A stretch of DNA of 64,000 nt, from positions 1-64,000 of the forward strand of contig DAVD01000037.1 in the NCBI GenBank assembly GCA_002505405.1. The letters run 5' to 3'. The translations under genes and the position numbers were made by a program. Source of the DNA: Candidatus Poseidonia alphae (GTDB lineage: Archaea; Thermoplasmatota; Poseidoniia; Poseidoniales; Poseidoniaceae). The notes below the pieces were generated by a model, which saw nothing but the letters and a program-made list of their open reading frames with translations, ran no database searches and was not told where the DNA came from. Below are positions 16,137 through 24,635 of the stretch, one piece after another. Positions within the stretch are counted from its first letter, which is position 1. Each line of letters opens with the position of its first letter.

Positions 16137-18200
16137 ATGGCACACCCATGGAGGTTTGATGGTTTTCCAGGCCGCGTCCTTTGGGTTGATTTATCCAAAG
16201 GAACTTGCGAGGAGCGAGACATTCCATACGAATGGTGCATTTCATCAATGGGCGGTAAAGCTCTCGCCACCAAACTGCTCGTTGAATGGGATACAACGGA
16301 TTACGATTCAGCGACCGCACAACTGCACCCCGTGACGGGGAGAATGGATGCAGCATCACATCCGACGACCCCACTGTTGTTCATGACAGGCCCCTATCAG
16401 GCTTCCAAGATCGGATCATCAGGTCGCGCCGTCGTCGTCACCCGTTCACCTCTTACAGAGTGTTTCATTGATACGTACATTGGGGGCAACATCGGACATG
16501 ATCTTAGGAAAGCTGGCTGGGACGGCCTCTTTATCACGGGCGCAAGCGAGGGTTGGGTGCGTCTTGAAATCAACGACCAATGCGCGACTCTCCATGATGC
16601 AGAACCGCTGCTAGGCCTCACCACTTGGGAGGTTGAGCAACACCTTGACGAACTCGGAGAGTGCCTTTCAATCGGCCCTGCAGGTGAAAACGGAATTCGT
16701 ATTGCTTCGCCATTGACGGCTGGAAGACGGGCTGCGGGGCGGGGAGGAACGGGTGCCTCATTCGGGTTCAAGCGTCTCAAAGCAATCACCGTCAAGGCGA
16801 GTTCGGATTCGTCGTCCATGGTCCGTTATGCAAACGAATTCTCCCTCGGTGATGCTGTCAAAAAGCAGCGGAGTGAAATGGGCTTACGAAGGAAATCCGG
16901 GGACCCCTTCTACAGTTTTGGAACAAGTCGGGGGCCACTCTATGCTGCTGAAAACGGGCGGATGCCGACGGCAAATTACGCATCAACAGACGCCCAGATG
17001 CCGGACCTCTCAACGCTCAAAGCAGGAGGCGGCAAGGGTGGCCAAACGGCAGAAGCAGTTCGTAAGGGAGCAACTCCTGTTCCCGTTCAAGTCAAACTTT
17101 CAACGCATGAACTTTCAGGAGAACACTGGCATGAATCTCTCCCAGACGCCAAACAGTCGGGGTGCTGTGCTCCATGCCCGATTGCATGTGAGGCCGCTGA
17201 CCGCCCGGTGATTGATGGAACGAAGACTCGCGGCCGGCCAGTTCACATGAATCGCGTTGACCGTCCTGAATACGAGACCCTCGCGATGTTGGGGTCCAAC
17301 CTTGGCATCGGCTCAAGTCTCGATGTGATGGATGGAAACGATGCATGCAACCGACTGGGAATGGATACGATTTCCTCTGGAGCTGCGCTCTCATTTGTCT
17401 GTGAAGCAGCGGAGAGAGGATGGTTGCCCGAATCTTGGTCGGACCATTTCCACGCACCCTTTGATTTCGGTTCGTTCAGGGAGGGAGATGTTGTCCCGTG
17501 GCGGTTTGGAATTCCAGAATTGCCGCCATTGGCCCTTCATCTCTTGGCCCATGCAACCCCAGGGGACGGCACGCTCTTCGGGACGCTTACGGCGGGAGCA
17601 GTCGGTATGAGTGAATGGATAGAGAACGAAACGGGACACCCGACAACACGGCTAACCGCTCACTGCAAAGGCCTTGATCTACCAGCATGGGACCCACGTG
17701 GAAAGCGTGGAAACGCCATGGCCTACATGACGTCAAACGTTGGAGCCAACCATATGCGTGCGAACTACAAGGACCCAACAGGTCTTCCGAACCGTTCAGC
17801 AGTTGACCTCATGGGTGAACTTGTCACCAGTCAGCACAGCATCGTAATCCGCGACTCAATGATTTTGTGTGCTTTTGCAAAAGGGGCCACACCCGACCAC
17901 ATCATGCTCGATGCATGGAATGCAATTACCGGTGAGGGCTGTACATGGAGCGACCTCATGGAACGAGCCCAAGTTCAGTGGGACACTGCTCGCCAATGGA
18001 ATGTGGACCATTGGGTGCGACAAGGAAAAGATGCCAGGGATGAGGATCTGCTTTCGTGGCGACTACGAAACGAACCCGTCACGAGTGGCGTTGCTTCTGG
18101 AATGGTATCCTTCGTCGATGAATCCGATGAAGAAGCGTGCATGGCCGCTTATTACGAGTATCGAAACTGGAGTCCTGGGGGGTTGCCAATTGGAATCTGA
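16137..18200 (+). CDS. Aldehyde:ferredoxin oxidoreductase family tungsten/molybdenum enzyme
   Basis: A 687-residue protein of the AOR family. The N-terminal domain has GFPGRVLWVDLSKGTCEE, MGGKALATKLL, the pterin-binding LLFMTGPYQASKIGSSGR and GGNIGHDLRKAGWDGL, and AGRRAAGRGGTGA. The [4Fe-4S] ligands CxxCxxxC are seen in CCAPCPIACEA, and the distant fourth Cys in DSMILCAFAKG. AOR enzymes oxidise aldehydes to acids with ferredoxin as electron acceptor, using a bis-pterin tungsten cofactor. In an oxygenic surface-water setting the substrate is unclear. The length is slightly above the ~610-residue family norm because of an insertion around residues 240-330. The stop overlaps the start of the DUF1499 gene. 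Confidence 0.9.
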   Translation: MAHPWRFDGFPGRVLWVDLSKGTCEERDIPYEWCISSMGGKALATKLLVEWDTTDYDSATAQLHPVTGRMDAASHPTTPLLFMTGPYQASKIGSSGRAVVVTRSPLTECFIDTYIGGNIGHDLRKAGWDGLFITGASEGWVRLEINDQCATLHDAEPLLGLTTWEVEQHLDELGECLSIGPAGENGIRIASPLTAGRRAAGRGGTGASFGFKRLKAITVKASSDSSSMVRYANEFSLGDAVKKQRSEMGLRRKSGDPFYSFGTSRGPLYAAENGRMPTANYASTDAQMPDLSTLKAGGGKGGQTAEAVRKGATPVPVQVKLSTHELSGEHWHESLPDAKQSGCCAPCPIACEAADRPVIDGTKTRGRPVHMNRVDRPEYETLAMLGSNLGIGSSLDVMDGNDACNRLGMDTISSGAALSFVCEAAERGWLPESWSDHFHAPFDFGSFREGDVVPWRFGIPELPPLALHLLAHATPGDGTLFGTLTAGAVGMSEWIENETGHPTTRLTAHCKGLDLPAWDPRGKRGNAMAYMTSNVGANHMRANYKDPTGLPNRSAVDLMGELVTSQHSIVIRDSMILCAFAKGATPDHIMLDAWNAITGEGCTWSDLMERAQVQWDTARQWNVDHWVRQGKDARDEDLLSWRLRNEPVTSGVASGMVSFVDESDEEACMAAYYEYRNWSPGGLPIGI

Positions 18201-18699
18201 GGAAGACGTTGAATCACCTTCAAAGATCAAACGAAATGCGTTGATTGTGTTCGCTCTACTTTCCCCTCTTCTCTTGGTGCAAGCATGGATTTTCGGGGCT
18301 GCGCCTGATGTCCCCTTTGCAACCATGCCTTCTTGTGAATCCAACAGCCAAAATTGCGCTCATTTGGGTGGTGGAAGTACGTTTCGGATGGACCTGGAAC
18401 TCAACACGACCAACGGTGTTGAACTGAATACATCTCTTGCCGCTCTCACAAATTGGGTTGTGGAAAACAACTTCCAAATACTCGTGGAAAAATCAGTTGA
18501 AGGCGAGGAGTACTACATTCACGCGGTCGCAATCACTCCGTTTTGGAGATTTCCCGACGACGTTGTTGTTCAATTACGACAATTGAGTACCGGCGGAACT
18601 GAGTTCGAACTTCACTCCCAATCACGGCTCGGTCAGAGTGACATTGGGGTTAATCCTGACCGTTTGCTTGAACTTCACTCACTTTTGGAAGACGCTTAG
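18190..18699 (+). CDS. DUF1499 family protein with N-terminal membrane anchor
   Basis: About 170 residues. One N-terminal transmembrane helix (ALIVFALLSPLLLVQAWIF) follows a short basic segment. The DUF1499 pattern comes next: PSC...NCAH, the middle strand YYIHAVAITPFWRFPDDVVV and the signature end SQSRLGQSDIGVNPDRLLEL. DUF1499 proteins are widespread, often in phototrophs, and have no established function. A TTG at 18190 is the probable start, overlapping the AOR gene by eleven bases. No in-frame ATG lies close by, and much longer starts would run through the AOR gene. It is followed, seven bases after its stop, by the convergent JAMM gene. Confidence 0.72.
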   Translation: MESEEDVESPSKIKRNALIVFALLSPLLLVQAWIFGAAPDVPFATMPSCESNSQNCAHLGGGSTFRMDLELNTTNGVELNTSLAALTNWVVENNFQILVEKSVEGEEYYIHAVAITPFWRFPDDVVVQLRQLSTGGTEFELHSQSRLGQSDIGVNPDRLLELHSLLEDA

Positions 18700-18705
18700 G
18701 TGGTT

Positions 18706-19464
18706 TCACTTCTGAACGGGTTGCAATCCCTCTGCTTCCCCGTCCCAACCATAGGGCCATCCGTTTTCATCTACAAATACAATATTGACGCCATGCCCGG
18801 ATTTATGAAAGCCAATCAACTGAATTTCATGGATGCTGTGACCACTTGGGGCCTTCCCTAGAACCGGAAGGCGATGGCGAGCGAAGAATGACCGCTTTCT
18901 CGGTGCGTTTTTTTCGCCTACCCCTTTCATTGAGCGACGCGTCCCCTCAACATCATCAAACCACGGTAGCGGCCCCTCGGGAGAAAACCTCAGGCCCAAA
19001 ATCATGTCAATTCCAGTGGTCTCTTGTGCAGCATCAGCATCGGGTCCACTGGGGATTGCGGGAGCGTTTGGATGTGTATGGAGCCAATGCGTAAATCGGC
19101 CCGCTCTTGAGCCGCGCTGGCTCGAAAACATGTCATCGGTCCAATCCTCCGGGAGGTGGTGGACGGAGTAGGAATCGCCGCGATTTACGATGTGAGCCTC
19201 ACTGATGGTGTAGCCCTGGCCTTGGAACAAATTCCCATGGACTTCATCACCGGAAAAATAGGCATCAACCTGAGGTTTGTGGGGTTGCTTTGGGTCGATG
19301 TCAATCCCAACCAATATTTCGTCTGGAAGCGCCTGTAAAGCCCACCATACGAGCGACTGAAACACCGGCCCAGGCAGGTGTATCTGAGCCATGTAACCGC
19401 TACGCTGCTCGTAAGAATCGCGGTTATAGGACACCATCAATGTCTCCAACCAATCCTCCACCAT
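18706..19464 (-). CDS. Second JAMM/MPN-domain protein
   Basis: A protein of about 252 residues carrying an exact JAMM pattern: His-x-His in WLHTHPNAPAIPSGPD, seven residues, then Ser-x-x-Asp. A 125-residue N-terminal region precedes it, with alternating strands (ILVGIDIDP, VDAYFSGDEVHG, YTISEAHIV), probably the first half of the MPN fold and the catalytic Glu. It continues past the metal site with GIDMILGLRFS, a basic linker (PRKRSFFARHRLP) and the strands IHEIQLIGFH and VNIVFVDENGWPYGW. It is larger than the JAMM protein at 9996-10547 and not closely similar outside the metal site. No E1-like gene is adjacent. ATG 19464 is chosen because a longer frame would overlap the divergent acidic-protein gene. 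Confidence 0.72.
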   Translation of the reverse strand: MVEDWLETLMVSYNRDSYEQRSGYMAQIHLPGPVFQSLVWWALQALPDEILVGIDIDPKQPHKPQVDAYFSGDEVHGNLFQGQGYTISEAHIVNRGDSYSVHHLPEDWTDDMFSSQRGSRAGRFTHWLHTHPNAPAIPSGPDADAAQETTGIDMILGLRFSPEGPLPWFDDVEGTRRSMKGVGEKNAPRKRSFFARHRLPVLGKAPSGHSIHEIQLIGFHKSGHGVNIVFVDENGWPYGWDGEAEGLQPVQK

Positions 19465-19542
19465 GAACCACCCAAGGAGAAGTTCACCATCAAGGGTCCG
19501 ACGAGGACAATCTTTGAAGAAGGGTAATGGCAAGGGTAAACC

Positions 19543-20277
19543 ATGGCGAAGAAGAAGGGCGGATTCGGTAGGTTTCTCGGGGCCATCACCGGTAGCCCTT
19601 ACGAAAAGATGTTGAAACAGGTTGACAAACTGGTTGACCAATACGGCGAAGAAGAAGAGGAACTCGCTTCACAACTCGAAGCGCTGGTTGACCAGGCAGG
19701 AGATTTGTTCGAGGCCGAAGACATCGATGAAGAAGAACATGACCTCCTTGTCGAAGCCATTGAAGAAGCCGACCCAGAAGGTCGTGTATTCGGTAAATTA
19801 GGGACGGAAGAAGACGCATTCTATGCAGGTGATGTTCCCAATGCGCCTGACCTTAACACGGGCAAGCGGATCAACTTAGACGACCTCATGAAATCCAAGG
19901 GTGATGAATTCACCGGAAGTTTTGGAAAAGAAGAGTTCGATGAATTCCGTGAAAAGATGACCGATGATTTCTATCAAGAGTCGGACAATGCAATTCGTCA
20001 AGGTGACCACCAAGCAGAGATTCGAACAACAAACCGCGTCTTTGGAGGAGCCGAATCGGATGTTGACGATGCAAAGCGCCGCATTTCCGAGGAATCTGGA
20101 ATGGCCAATCCCAGTGCTGCCGAAGAAGTTGAAGAAGTACTTGAAGAAGAAGAGGACGAAGGCGATGATAATTATTCCATTGATGAAAACGGTGTTGAAT
20201 GGTTTGAGGACGAAGATGGCTACTGGTGGTACCGAGAGGAAGGCCAAGCCGACTGGCAACCTTACGACGAAGAGTGA
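19543..20277 (+). CDS. Acidic coiled-coil protein with Trp-rich C-terminal motif
   Basis: A 244-residue highly acidic protein. After a basic start (MAKKKGGFGRFLG) there is a charged helical region (about 22-90) rich in Glu/Asp, a middle with a basic helix, and a run of Glu (EEVLEEEEDEGDD). It ends in a compact aromatic motif: DENGVEWFEDEDGYWWY, then DWQPYDEE. A similar motif closes the unrelated membrane protein at 56776-58077, so it may be a mobile tail domain, loosely WW-like. I cannot assign a function. The gene is divergent from the second JAMM gene and overlaps the 3' end of the response-regulator gene by 16 bases, both stops lying in the overlap. Confidence 0.65.
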   Translation: MAKKKGGFGRFLGAITGSPYEKMLKQVDKLVDQYGEEEEELASQLEALVDQAGDLFEAEDIDEEEHDLLVEAIEEADPEGRVFGKLGTEEDAFYAGDVPNAPDLNTGKRINLDDLMKSKGDEFTGSFGKEEFDEFREKMTDDFYQESDNAIRQGDHQAEIRTTNRVFGGAESDVDDAKRRISEESGMANPSAAEEVEEVLEEEEDEGDDNYSIDENGVEWFEDEDGYWWYREEGQADWQPYDEE

Positions 20278-20615
20278 TTGGACCAAATGTCCAGTTCTGT
20301 CACAGTGAACTTGATCATTCCATAATCTGCTCCGAGTTCAAGCATGGCTTGGTTTTTGGACGGTTCACTTGACATTGCAACGATGGTATGAGGCCTCGGC
20401 ACTTCAGATGCAAGAAGTTCTTTCAAAACATCGTATCCACTGGTTGGGGGCATGAAGTGGTCAAGCAGCAACACATCTGGGTTGAAGGATTCAATGTGTG
20501 CGAGAGCATCACTGGAATTCCATCGCTGTTGAAATGTTAAATCACTGACGTCAATGCCTGATGAAACAAGCATGGTTTCAATGTCGTACATGTCTTCAAA
20601 GGCGAGGACTCGCAT
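20262..20615 (-). CDS. Single-domain response regulator (CheY-like receiver)
   Basis: A 117-residue receiver domain alone. The phosphoacceptor Asp lies in VLLLDHFMPPTSG, the conserved Thr/Ser strand is HTIVAMSSEP, and Lys appears in GMIKFTVTEL. The first-strand acidic pair is reduced to FED (MRVLAFEDMYD). Such solo receivers relay phosphate from a histidine kinase to a target protein; no kinase is encoded in this window. The gene converges on and overlaps the acidic-protein gene, and lies nine bases beyond the stop of the CocE-like hydrolase gene on the same strand. Confidence 0.85.
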   Translation of the reverse strand: MRVLAFEDMYDIETMLVSSGIDVSDLTFQQRWNSSDALAHIESFNPDVLLLDHFMPPTSGYDVLKELLASEVPRPHTIVAMSSEPSKNQAMLELGADYGMIKFTVTELDIWSNHSSS

Positions 20616-20624
20616 GGATGACCC

Positions 20625-22541
20625 TCATTCTGGAATCGGCTGTTGTTCCCACCACGGTGGTGCAAGGAACCACCGTTCGTCACCCACAGGTCGATCGATC
20701 AGCGGTAGGCTAAGAGTTGACGATTCGTCAAAATTGACGTTAAGGCCGATGGAAGCACACGGGCTGGGCAGGTAGTCTTCTCCGCTCTCCGTTAGAACGA
20801 TTTCAATTTGTGTTCCCTCCGTCAGCATGACGTCCAGTGGATTGAATTCCATGAGCATGATATACGATTGGAACGGCAGTGCAGTTTTGGCTTCATAGCC
20901 TCCGTCACGGTAACGCACATCCATCGTTGCATGACCTAATCGAAGACCGTCCCCGTACATTGTGGCGAATATTTGGCCCCCTTGGCACGCTAGTGTATCT
21001 ACGGAGAGATGAAGCGTAGGCATACCTGAGATGTGAATCGGTTCCTCAAGGGGTTCGAGTTGGAACGAACGTTGATTGTTGGCGTTGACCGTTCCCCCTG
21101 AACCTTCGGCGGCGTCCAGCGTTACCGGCCACCATGTCATGTCTTCAGGGGGCCAGGTTTCCTCAACATGCCATTTTCCGTCGTTGGTTTGAATTTGTAC
21201 CATGGGTTCAGGTTCCTCTCCGATATCCTTGAGATAGTAGTTGAACCAAGCAAAGAGTTCCACGGCCCAATCCATTCTGCTCATGTTCGGATATGCCTCT
21301 CGCCCGTAGCCGGACGACAGTTCACTGTGTCGGTCAGGTTGATCGGGGTAATTGTGTGCCCACTGGCCTGAAATTGCTCGAGCATTGATGCCTGCATCCC
21401 GAAGGAGCTGGTACGTTGGGAAGGCATGGTAAGGGTCAACGTTCCAATCTTGAAGCCCCCAAACCAAATACACACTTCCTTGATAATTCTCGAGAACATC
21501 AGGGAGGTGGCGTCGCTCGTCCCAATAGTCGTTCCATTCTGCGCCACCAAATTCCGCTCCGGCCCAAGTAGAAAACGGGTTGAGAGGCCCGATGAGGTCG
21601 TCACTGCACATGCGCATGTCGTCGGTTGTACCGTCGGTTGTTGCACCTTCGTAGAGAGCGTCGTAAAGCATGGCTCTTGCCTCTGAAGAGCCGTTGCGGT
21701 AGAACATTTCTTGAACGCCGATTGACCCTGAAATGGGTACGATGGTCTTCAGATGTTCAGAAGGTTGCTGTGCTGCCTCCCAATTGGTCGTTCCAGCGTA
21801 GGATTTACCCATGAGGCCAACGTTACCGTTGGACCATTCCTGTTCGCCGAGCCAGTCGACAACGGCTTGAATTCCAGTCTGTTCCCCCAGCCCCTTCACG
21901 TCTTGGCAGTGTGTGGATTGACCCGTTCCAAACGTTGAGGCTTGGGCGAGCGCATACCCGTGCGGTACAAACGTATCGTAAACCCATTTTCCAACGCCGC
22001 CATCGGGTACAGTGTTGGGGGAGGAGTCATCGCCGACCACGCCTTCTCCGCCGAAATCATAGTACGGGTGAATGGTCATGATCACTGGAATCTTCTCTCC
22101 CTCGGGGACGTCAGGCAGCCACAGGGCAACATGCATCAGTGCATCTCCAGGGAAGCCCGCGTCTTGTTCACTCGCAGGCAAGTCAACTTCGATGAAATGT
22201 TCCTCGTAAGGGAGTGCCTCGTAGGTTCCATTCACGGGGAGTTGAGCTCGCAACGTATCCATTGGGAGGTCCATTGTGTGACGAAGTTCAAGGGGAGTCT
22301 CCCACCATTCGCCAGAGAAAGAACCGTTTTCTTTGGCCGATTGTGTGAGGTTAGTTCCAAGCGTCATTGCGAGCATGAGGACGGCGATGGAAACGGCGAT
22401 GGTCGCTCCGGCTGAGAGGTTCAACTGGCGACGCCCTTTGCCTTCCACGGGCTCAAAAGGAGCACCTTCATCGGTTGGCGCATCAACAAGGGCAGCATCG
22501 AGTGCCAGACTGACACTTACGGTCTGCGGGACGGCGCTCAT
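20625..22541 (-). CDS. Membrane-anchored CocE/X-Pro dipeptidyl-peptidase (S15) family hydrolase
   Basis: A 638-residue alpha/beta hydrolase facing the outside. Residues 1-50 are cytoplasmic, then one transmembrane helix follows (ATIAVSIAVLMLAMTLGTNL). The hydrolase core has IPVIMTIHPYYDFG, the nucleophile elbow MGKSYAGTT (Ser in G-K-S-Y-A-G), an Asp-containing VYLVWGLQDWNVDP and the late His in GQWAHNYPDQ. A C-terminal jelly-roll of the X-Pro DPP type follows (HISGMPTLHLSVD to the end). Family members cleave X-Pro dipeptides or acyl esters, so peptide or ester scavenging at the cell surface is likely. ATG 22541 is chosen over a longer frame from 22691 that would overlap the upstream gene. Confidence 0.87.
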   Translation of the reverse strand: MSAVPQTVSVSLALDAALVDAPTDEGAPFEPVEGKGRRQLNLSAGATIAVSIAVLMLAMTLGTNLTQSAKENGSFSGEWWETPLELRHTMDLPMDTLRAQLPVNGTYEALPYEEHFIEVDLPASEQDAGFPGDALMHVALWLPDVPEGEKIPVIMTIHPYYDFGGEGVVGDDSSPNTVPDGGVGKWVYDTFVPHGYALAQASTFGTGQSTHCQDVKGLGEQTGIQAVVDWLGEQEWSNGNVGLMGKSYAGTTNWEAAQQPSEHLKTIVPISGSIGVQEMFYRNGSSEARAMLYDALYEGATTDGTTDDMRMCSDDLIGPLNPFSTWAGAEFGGAEWNDYWDERRHLPDVLENYQGSVYLVWGLQDWNVDPYHAFPTYQLLRDAGINARAISGQWAHNYPDQPDRHSELSSGYGREAYPNMSRMDWAVELFAWFNYYLKDIGEEPEPMVQIQTNDGKWHVEETWPPEDMTWWPVTLDAAEGSGGTVNANNQRSFQLEPLEEPIHISGMPTLHLSVDTLACQGGQIFATMYGDGLRLGHATMDVRYRDGGYEAKTALPFQSYIMLMEFNPLDVMLTEGTQIEIVLTESGEDYLPSPCASIGLNVNFDESSTLSLPLIDRPVGDERWFLAPPWWEQQPIPE

Positions 22542-22588
22542 ACCATGACGACCGAGTTCAGTCTCAAGAGGCTGACGCTTTGCCGTGT

Positions 22589-23038
22589 TCAGACGGCAGG
22601 CTCTGCATTGGGGCTTGGCAGTGCTCGCAGCAGCCCCATTGCGTGGAGTAAAATTCCCATGGCGATGACGCCATGGACAAGCGAGACCCAATGCATCTTA
22701 GCAAACATTTCACCCAAGCCGTACTGCAGAACCCATGCAGACAGCAAACCGAATGACATTCCCTTGAGTTTGGAGTCGTCAGTCTTGGACATCACGACAA
22801 AGACAACCAATCCGATACAGGCAAGCAATCCGATTTGAGCGGTCCAAGCATGACTTGGTGCAGTATTGTAATCGTACAGTGATGACAAGCCGGTTGAGGC
22901 TTGACTGAGCGTTGTTATGATGACGATGACAACCGTCCATCGAGCGTATTTGAGCATGTTTTCATTGGTCGAGTTTCCTTCCATGGTGGGGGAATAGAAC
23001 CTCTGCTTTTTCTGTCTAGCGGTCATTTCTAACATCAT
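22589..23038 (-). CDS. Four-helix membrane protein of unknown function
   Basis: About 149 residues with four hydrophobic helices (TVVIVIITTLSQA, AQIGLLACIGLVVFVVM, MSFGLLSAWVLQYGLGEMF and SLVHGVIAMGILLHAMGLL). The two His in the last third (MHWVSLVHG) could bind haem or metal, but there is no recognisable family. The N-terminus is basic (TARQKKQRF). Several starts cluster at 23044 (GTG), 23038, 23035 and 23026 (ATG); the choice is arbitrary. It lies 47 bases upstream of the CocE-like gene on the same strand and is divergent from the cyclophilin gene. Confidence 0.6.
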   Translation of the reverse strand: MMLEMTARQKKQRFYSPTMEGNSTNENMLKYARWTVVIVIITTLSQASTGLSSLYDYNTAPSHAWTAQIGLLACIGLVVFVVMSKTDDSKLKGMSFGLLSAWVLQYGLGEMFAKMHWVSLVHGVIAMGILLHAMGLLRALPSPNAEPAV

Positions 23039-23075
23039 CCGCACGATTCATGGGGGAGATGCTCCTGCGACAACC

Positions 23076-24059
23076 ATGACTCGCCCGATGGTGATACGGT
23101 CGCTGCTTATGGTCGGCCTGTTTCTAACCGTCTTGCTGCCCTCAACAATTGGGGCACAACAAGCTGAACCCTTGTGGCGCAGCAACGGTCTTGACCCGAC
23201 GCTGTGGGATGACCGCCCTGAAACAGAAGATTCGCCGATGATGGAGTCGTACAAAGGAAATGCTATCATTGAAGTTCAAGTGACCTATCAAGAAGGGCAT
23301 CTTGCAGGGCAATCGGATGGTATCATCATCATTGAACTCTTTGAAGAATGGGCCCCTATTACAACGGACAACATGATCTCACACGTTGAATCAGGGTTGT
23401 ATGACGGCATCTTTTTCCATCGTGTAATCAATGATTTCGTGACACAATCTGGTGACCCGACATGCAAAACTCTTGGAGTTTATCCTGCAACTGCACCATC
23501 CTGTGGAAGCGGTGGTACGGGCGAGACCATACCTCTCGAACTCAATGGCAACCTTTCGCATGTGGATGGCGCCCTTGGAATGGCCCGAGGTCAAGACCCT
23601 GACTCCGCAGACGCGCAGTGGTACATCGCTGAAACAGAAGCTCACAATTTGGACCCGGAAAACCGAGACGATGAGGGCTATGCTACCTTTGGAATTGTTC
23701 GAGATGGAATGTCGCACATCCGTGCAATTGCCGAAACGCCAACGTCCGATGAGCCTACAGGGACCGATTTGGACAACCCGTTTGCTTCAGGGGGAAGGCC
23801 CCTTTATCAAGCGAAAATCATCTCCATGGAAATGATTGGAGTGGCGGACCCGGACGGTACAATCCGCAATCCCCCTGCCGATGTTATTGAGAGCAGTTCA
23901 TTTGGTGAGACCGTCGTGAAGATCATGACCATCTCACTTGTTCTTCTTCTGCTCGCAGCCATCCCCGTCATTGTTTATCGAGGGCGGAGTGAAGAGCCGT
24001 TGGGAATGTACAAGGAAGCCATTATAACTGATGCTGAACTTGTTGATGATGGGATGTGA
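23076..24059 (+). CDS. Secreted, membrane-anchored cyclophilin-type peptidyl-prolyl isomerase
   Basis: A 327-residue protein with an N-terminal signal peptide (VIRSLLMVGLFLTVLLPSTIGAQ). A cyclophilin domain follows at about 65-260 and a C-terminal transmembrane helix at about 280-300 (VVKIMTISLVLLLLAAIPVIV) with a short cytoplasmic tail. The domain has IIIELFEEWAPITTDN, the active site GIFFHRVINDFVTQSGDP (Arg conserved), LGMARGQDPDSADAQWYIAE and YATFGIVRDGM. It would catalyse prolyl isomerisation in exported proteins outside the membrane, fitting a cell with many large secreted proteins. Its stop is four bases before the start of the thioredoxin-like lipoprotein gene, and the two probably form an envelope-folding operon. 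Confidence 0.9.
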   Translation: MTRPMVIRSLLMVGLFLTVLLPSTIGAQQAEPLWRSNGLDPTLWDDRPETEDSPMMESYKGNAIIEVQVTYQEGHLAGQSDGIIIIELFEEWAPITTDNMISHVESGLYDGIFFHRVINDFVTQSGDPTCKTLGVYPATAPSCGSGGTGETIPLELNGNLSHVDGALGMARGQDPDSADAQWYIAETEAHNLDPENRDDEGYATFGIVRDGMSHIRAIAETPTSDEPTGTDLDNPFASGGRPLYQAKIISMEMIGVADPDGTIRNPPADVIESSSFGETVVKIMTISLVLLLLAAIPVIVYRGRSEEPLGMYKEAIITDAELVDDGM

Positions 24060-24063
24060 TGCT

Positions 24064-24633
24064 ATGGGATGTTCAAACCGGTTCACAGTCTGCTTGGTAC
24101 TTTGCCTGTTTCTCTCAGGTTGTATCTCCTCCGATTCAGCGATAGAGGAACCTGAAAGTGCCGTTGATGAACCCTCTGTTGTAGAAGCACAACTTGTTCC
24201 GGAATGGACCGCAATTTCCAATAACGGTACTGAATTTAACCGAACCATAATGTCCCAAGGTGCTTACATCGCTTACTTTTCAGCACCTTGGTGTTCGCAT
24301 TGTGAAACCACCCTTGATGCTTACGACAGCGTGATTCCAGAAGGTAGAATGATGGTTTTTTCCCAAGATGATAACCCTGATTTTTCCAACATGAGCACCT
24401 GGCACGAAACCACGGAATCCAACCTCAATCGTTCCATTAACCGGCCGTTCATGCTCATGCCGGAATTTTCAAGCGAATTGGGTGTGAAGTCAATTCCCCA
24501 TGTCGCTTTTGTCAACGAACAAGGGTACGTGTTCCAAACAGAGGTCGGAAAACGAACCAATCAAACCACGATTGGAGAGATTTGGAATGCGACGTTGATT
24601 GCGAGCTTCAATGAAACAACCGGATGGTCATGA
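24064..24633 (+). CDS. Thioredoxin-fold lipoprotein
   Basis: A 189-residue protein with a bacterial-type lipobox (FLSGC) at the end of a signal peptide. A linker rich in Glu/Ser precedes a thioredoxin fold with the redox motif APWCSHC. Later come the conserved cis-Pro segment VKSIPHVAFVNEQG and the final strand. It is expected to act as a lipid-anchored thiol oxidoreductase outside the membrane, forming or reshuffling disulfides or reducing a partner. It follows the cyclophilin gene closely. ATG 24064 is chosen because it gives the shortest signal peptide that keeps the basic residue (MGCSNRF) and begins after the previous stop. An overlapping start at 24046-24049 is possible. Confidence 0.82.
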   Translation: MGCSNRFTVCLVLCLFLSGCISSDSAIEEPESAVDEPSVVEAQLVPEWTAISNNGTEFNRTIMSQGAYIAYFSAPWCSHCETTLDAYDSVIPEGRMMVFSQDDNPDFSNMSTWHETTESNLNRSINRPFMLMPEFSSELGVKSIPHVAFVNEQGYVFQTEVGKRTNQTTIGEIWNATLIASFNETTGWS

Positions 24634-24635
24634 CC

